This document shows positions 61,171 to 64,000 of a DNA stretch of 64,000 bases, piece by piece (position 1 is the stretch's first letter; every line of letters begins with the position of its first letter). Below the pieces are notes generated by a model that was given only the letters and a program-made list of their open reading frames with translations, was not told the origin of the DNA and did no database searches. The stretch is from positions 244,388-308,387 of the forward strand of contig NZ_BOMB01000004.1 of the NCBI RefSeq assembly GCF_016861975.1, in the 5' to 3' direction. The position numbers and the translations under genes were made by a program. The stretch is from Actinocatenispora rupis. GTDB lineage: Bacteria; Actinomycetota; Actinomycetes; Mycobacteriales; Micromonosporaceae.

Positions 61171-61590
61171 ATGTCCAGCCCTGGAGACGTGGCGCCCGAG
61201 ATCCTGGACCGGCTGCGGCCGATCTGCCGGCGGCTGCCCGAGGCGTACGAGGAACCGGCCTGGGTCGGTGTCCGGTGGCGCATCCGCACGCGGACCTTCG
61301 CCCACGTCTACGCGCCACGCCCGGAACGGCGTTCCGCGTACCCACGGCAGCCGATCGACGGCGAGGAACTGACCGTGATGACGTTCCGCGTCCCGGCCGA
61401 CGACCTGCTCGGCCTGACCGCCAGCGGCTTCCCGTTCTTCCGCGCCGAGTGGGGCCGCAACGTTGTCGGCGCCGTCCTCGGTGACCACACCAACTGGACC
61501 GAAATCGCCGAACTGACCACTGACAGCTACTGCGAAATGGCCCCGAAGTACCTCGCCGCCCGGGCCGCCCGCTCCTCACCCCGTCACTGA
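61171..61590 (+). CDS. MmcQ/YjbR-family protein
   Basis: 139 aa. LRPICRRLPEAYEEPAWVGVRWRIRTRTFAHV and GFPFFRAEWGRNVVGAVL (quoted in parts) followed by DWTEIAELTTDSYCEMAPKYL-like sequence match the MmcQ/YjbR family, a CyaY-like fold suggested to bind DNA. The ATG lies 12 bases after the last degenerate CRISPR repeat without a Shine-Dalgarno, so its promoter must lie inside the array end or its mRNA is leaderless. Confidence 0.9.
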   Translation: MSSPGDVAPEILDRLRPICRRLPEAYEEPAWVGVRWRIRTRTFAHVYAPRPERRSAYPRQPIDGEELTVMTFRVPADDLLGLTASGFPFFRAEWGRNVVGAVLGDHTNWTEIAELTTDSYCEMAPKYLAARAARSSPRH

Positions 61591-61737
61591 TCCACACCGC
61601 ACCCCCACCGGCTCGCCGATCTGCGAGTCGCTCGCACATGCCAGACAGGCCGCGGATCGACTCCGCCGGCCCCACGAACTCACCGCAGGCCGCCGCTGGC
61701 GACACGAGGCACATCCGCGCGTGCTTCCACCGCCGCT

Positions 61738-61917
61738 CGTCAGGCCGATCCGTACGGCGACGTCGTCGACCGTGCCGTGGAACTGGTCGCTGGTCGCCGA
61801 CCGGCCACCGGATGCTGTGCGGACGCTGAGCGGGTGCCCGTGGCCGGTGTCGTCGCGGATCTGCCGGCCGCCGGTGGCGCCGGAGTTGAAGCTGTAGGAC
61901 GCGACGAAGCGCGCGCC
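61738..61917 (-). pseudogene. Remnant of a LamG-like jellyroll domain
   Basis: The minus frame reads ARFVASYSFNSGATGGRQIR, DDTGHGHPLSVRT and, after a gap, FHGTVDDVAVRIGL, resembling the first and last strands of a LamG/concanavalin-like domain with the middle deleted. No start or complete domain. Surrounding 61.6-62.2 kb holds nothing else I recognise. Confidence 0.4.
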
Positions 61918-62210
61918 CTGGAGAGGTCCGGCTGAGCGGGCGCGGCCGATGCCGGGCACTCGCCCGGACCGATCGTCATCGCGGACAGGATGCCGCCCGG
62001 CCAGGAGAAGGGCGAGCCTCGGTCACATGCGGTTGGACGGTGCGCCCACCTCAACCGGGCCGGTGCGGGTCAGGCGGGGCGGGAGGATCTGGGGCCGTCG
62101 AGGCCCCAGGTGATATCCGGCGCGCAGCACGTCGCTGCGTTGGTGATCTTGGGACTCAGGTCCGCGAGTCGGGCTCACCACCCGTTCACCCTGTGCTGCC
62201 CGGCTGCGTG

Positions 62211-63026
62211 TTAGAACCGGAACCGCACGAGACGCATGGACCGTTTCATACCTGGCAGTAGGTTCATGAGGCGGTACATGCGGCGTACGTTTGCGGGCGC
62301 CTTGGCCATCAGCACGGGCGAGTCGCTCATCGGTGCCTCGTCGACGTACTCGAGCCGCGGGTGCCAGCGGGCAAGCGCGGCTGGATCGCGGAAGCCGCAG
62401 TGGAACTGGGCGTCGTACTTTCGCAGCGTGGGATCCCACCTTGAGGTGCGCCACGCCCAGACTGACGCTGTATCGATCTGAATCTGGCCGGTGGGGAAGG
62501 CGTCGACGACGCGGGTCAGCAACCGCCGCACGTCGGTCTCGGTGAGGTAGGGCACCAGACCCTCGGCGATCACCAGCACCGGCCGGTCGCGAGGGATGCG
62601 GTCCAGCCAGGTCAGGTCGGTGACGGTGGATCCGATGAGGGTGTAGTGCTCGTGCGGCGGGAGGAGTTGTTGCCGCATTCCGATGATGGTGGGGTAATCC
62701 AGGTCGAACCAATCGACGGTGGCAGGTGGGTCGATCCGGTACACCCGTGCGTCGAGGCCGCAGCCCAGGTGCAGCACCACCGCATCGCGGTGATCGGCGA
62801 GGAAGCTTCGAGCCCAGTCATCGTGTGCCTTGGCACGCACCACGGCGACGAGGCCCATCTGACTCGTACCGAAGCGGCGTCTGTCGTAGTCGGGGTCGAG
62901 GCGGCGCATCGCCAGCTCGGCGTATCTGTCGCCAAGGATCGGGTCCGGCAGCCGGTTGTCCAGTGCCTTGGTCTTGAGGACGGGGGCGAGGGTCTTCTGC
63001 ACCCCGACGAGCGTGGAGTCGTCCAT
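62211..63026 (-). CDS. LCMT/TcmP-like class I SAM methyltransferase
   Basis: 271 aa. VVLHLGCGLDARVYRIDPPA is motif I of the leucine-carboxyl-methyltransferase/PPM branch, followed by DWFDLDYPTIIGMRQQLLP and VLVIAEGLVPYLTETDVRRL, all typical of TcmP-type O-methyltransferases. Such enzymes methylate carboxyl or hydroxyl groups of secondary metabolites or drugs. Divergent from a MarR-type gene at 63114 with a perfect palindrome between them. Confidence 0.92.
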   Translation of the reverse strand: MDDSTLVGVQKTLAPVLKTKALDNRLPDPILGDRYAELAMRRLDPDYDRRRFGTSQMGLVAVVRAKAHDDWARSFLADHRDAVVLHLGCGLDARVYRIDPPATVDWFDLDYPTIIGMRQQLLPPHEHYTLIGSTVTDLTWLDRIPRDRPVLVIAEGLVPYLTETDVRRLLTRVVDAFPTGQIQIDTASVWAWRTSRWDPTLRKYDAQFHCGFRDPAALARWHPRLEYVDEAPMSDSPVLMAKAPANVRRMYRLMNLLPGMKRSMRLVRFRF

Positions 63027-63046
63027 ATCAGTGACAGTACCAGGAT

Positions 63047-63063
63047 TTCACGAATTTCGTGAA
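63047..63063. promoter_or_regulatory. Perfect 17-bp palindrome between methyltransferase and MarR genes
   Basis: TTCACGA-ATT-TCGTGAA: perfect 7-bp arms. It begins 20 bases upstream of the methyltransferase start (63026) and 50 bases before the regulator start. Likely operator of the divergent MarR-type protein. Confidence 0.8.
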
Positions 63064-63113
63064 GTTTCGAAAGAGTCTAGGCTGTTGAGGCCACAGCGAG
63101 GAGAGGGGCTTCG

Positions 63114-63596
63114 GTGACGCAAGGGGATGACGGTGCGATTGCCGCCTTCCGGGAACGGTTCGCGCAGATCATGGTCGACTCTGGCATGCCACGGATGGCT
63201 GCGCGGGTGTACGCCGCACTGATGGTCACCGACTCAGGACAACTGTCCCCCGCCGAACTCTCCGAGTGGCTGGGAGTCGGGGCCTCGGCGATCTCGGGGG
63301 CGGTCAAGTACCTGACTCAGGTGCGGCTGGTCGAGCGCGGCCGCGAGCCCGGTAGCCGGCACGACTTTCTCCGGATCCACGAGCACACCTGGAGCCACCT
63401 CATCAACCAGTCCGACCCGGTGCTGGTACGAATCCAGGCCGGCGCCGGCGAAGGCGCCACGGTCTTGGGCCTCGACTCCCCGGCTGGGCAACGGTTGGAC
63501 GAGACCCGCCGGTTCTTCGCGTTCCTCCGCGAGGAGATCAAGGAGGCGATGGCCAAGTGGCACCGGCTCCAGACGGCCGAACGCGACGCCCACTAA
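63114..63596 (+). CDS. MarR/GbsR-type transcriptional regulator
   Basis: 160 aa. MPRMAARVYAALMVTDSGQLSPAELSEWLGVGASAISGAVKYL (landmarks over residues 24-66) is the winged-helix start, with VRLVERGREPGSRHDFLRI as the wing. The C-terminal half is helical, as in GbsR-like regulators with a dimerisation arm. GTG 63114 follows GAGGAGAGGGGCTTCG. Probable repressor of the divergent methyltransferase. Confidence 0.9.
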   Translation: MTQGDDGAIAAFRERFAQIMVDSGMPRMAARVYAALMVTDSGQLSPAELSEWLGVGASAISGAVKYLTQVRLVERGREPGSRHDFLRIHEHTWSHLINQSDPVLVRIQAGAGEGATVLGLDSPAGQRLDETRRFFAFLREEIKEAMAKWHRLQTAERDAH

Positions 63597-63629
63597 CTGT
63601 TCACGCCGATCCCGTGTACCGCATGCTTG

Positions 63630-63790
63630 ACCGGCACCGGCCTCGACACCGCCGCCTCGTACGAGGTCGACCGGCCGATCCCCGGGCTCCTCGGCTACCA
63701 CGTACGCTCCGGCGGCCACGATCTCACATCCTGGGACCGGAAGCAGTTCCTCGATGCCGCCGCCCACAACGTCCCTGACCCCACCTACGC
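63630..63790 (+). pseudogene. C-terminal fragment of an esterase-like gene
   Basis: The plus frame reads PIPGLLGYHVRSGGHDLTSW then KQFLDAAAH, like the C-terminal histidine region of glucuronoyl-esterase/acetylxylan-esterase proteins (G-Y-H-x-R-x-G-G-H). No start or catalytic serine is present and the frame breaks near 63790. The remaining 200 bases to the window end contain nothing I recognise. Confidence 0.4.
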
Positions 63791-64000
63791 CTCATCACCG
63801 GCACCGACGTGGTGTACTCCAGTGCTCGTAGGCGAGCGGAGTCGAGGAGACAAGCTCCCCGACGATCACGAAGACGATCTACGTGGACGTGTCGCGGCGG
63901 GTCCAACGGGGCGCCGTGGACAAGCTCGGCCACCTGTTCGAGGACGAGGGTGGCGGGCAGGACGGCTGAGCCGGTTGGGGTCAACCGTGGGGGTCAAAAA

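Noticed and set aside
60472..61590. Plus-strand open frames that read through the CRISPR repeats (CSPHAWRWF, ALHTRGGGS, VLSTRVEVV)
   Set aside because: These tandem peptide repeats come from the DNA repeats; only the MmcQ/YjbR part from 61171 is a protein gene.
58861..61590. CRISPR-associated genes beside the array
   Set aside because: Neither rhs/SUKH nor MmcQ/YjbR matches any Cas family; no helicase-nuclease, Cas6, Cas1 or Cas2 motif is seen in the window.
1..64000. Biosynthetic gene cluster for a secondary metabolite
   Set aside because: The oxygenases and methyltransferases are scattered with separate regulators and there is no core synthase, so no cluster is supported.

Overview
The window is about 70% G+C, and its genes carry actinobacterial hallmarks: GTG starts, 4-bp start/stop overlaps, a mycothiol-type DinB enzyme, CGNR zinc-finger regulators and a cysteine attenuator leader peptide. 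It is chromosomal DNA of a high-GC actinomycete; the family (perhaps Micromonosporaceae) is only an inference. No rRNA, no complete tRNA, no cas gene and no PKS/NRPS gene is visible.

Region 1 (1-12.8 kb): the first codons of a MOSC-domain gene, a hypothetical gene, then one ten-gene minus-strand operon. Its order is FMN reductase, lipoprotein binding protein, two permeases, a double-ATPase ABC protein, a glutathionyl-hydroquinone-reductase-like protein and four luciferase-like monooxygenases. A 25-codon leader peptide with a conserved cysteine near its end precedes the operon, so it is probably a sulfur-starvation operon that imports and oxidatively desulfurises an organosulfur compound.

Region 2 (12.9-46.8 kb): a run of small, mostly divergent regulator/enzyme pairs. 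The regulators are HxlR, TetR, ArsR, MarR, DeoR and CGNR types. The partners are a short-chain dehydrogenase, NmrA-like protein, MFS exporters, SRPBCC protein, esterase plus FAD oxidase, and a luciferase-like enzyme. Many promoter gaps hold clear inverted repeats that are likely operators. Two alpha/beta hydrolases, acetyltransferases, an HD-domain protein, a kinase-like phosphotransferase and a stand-alone TSCPD domain lie among them, with some decayed DNA (an istB remnant and a duplicated lipoprotein gene end).

Region 3 (47-57.7 kb): DUF488 protein, an intact Nfu iron-sulfur scaffold whose 5' side is fused to a feoB fragment, a decayed endonuclease/exonuclease gene, a methyltransferase and a decayed IS3-family element. 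The IS right end abuts a leftover CRISPR repeat and spacer. Then come a lipoprotein, an SRPBCC/MFS operon under twin perfect operators, a displaced Rhs toxin end (TNT type) and a serine hydrolase.

Region 4 (57.7-64 kb): a 45-nt 3' fragment of tRNA-Lys followed by a terminator marks what looks like the attachment site of an integrated island to its right. The island side holds lower-GC DNA with a SUKH-3 immunity gene and a 5'-truncated rhs gene (Hint plus YwqJ-type deaminase toxin). The rhs break lies inside a CRISPR repeat, and a 10-repeat array without leader or cas genes follows. After it come a MmcQ/YjbR protein, an LCMT-like methyltransferase with a divergent MarR-type regulator, and decayed fragments to the window end.
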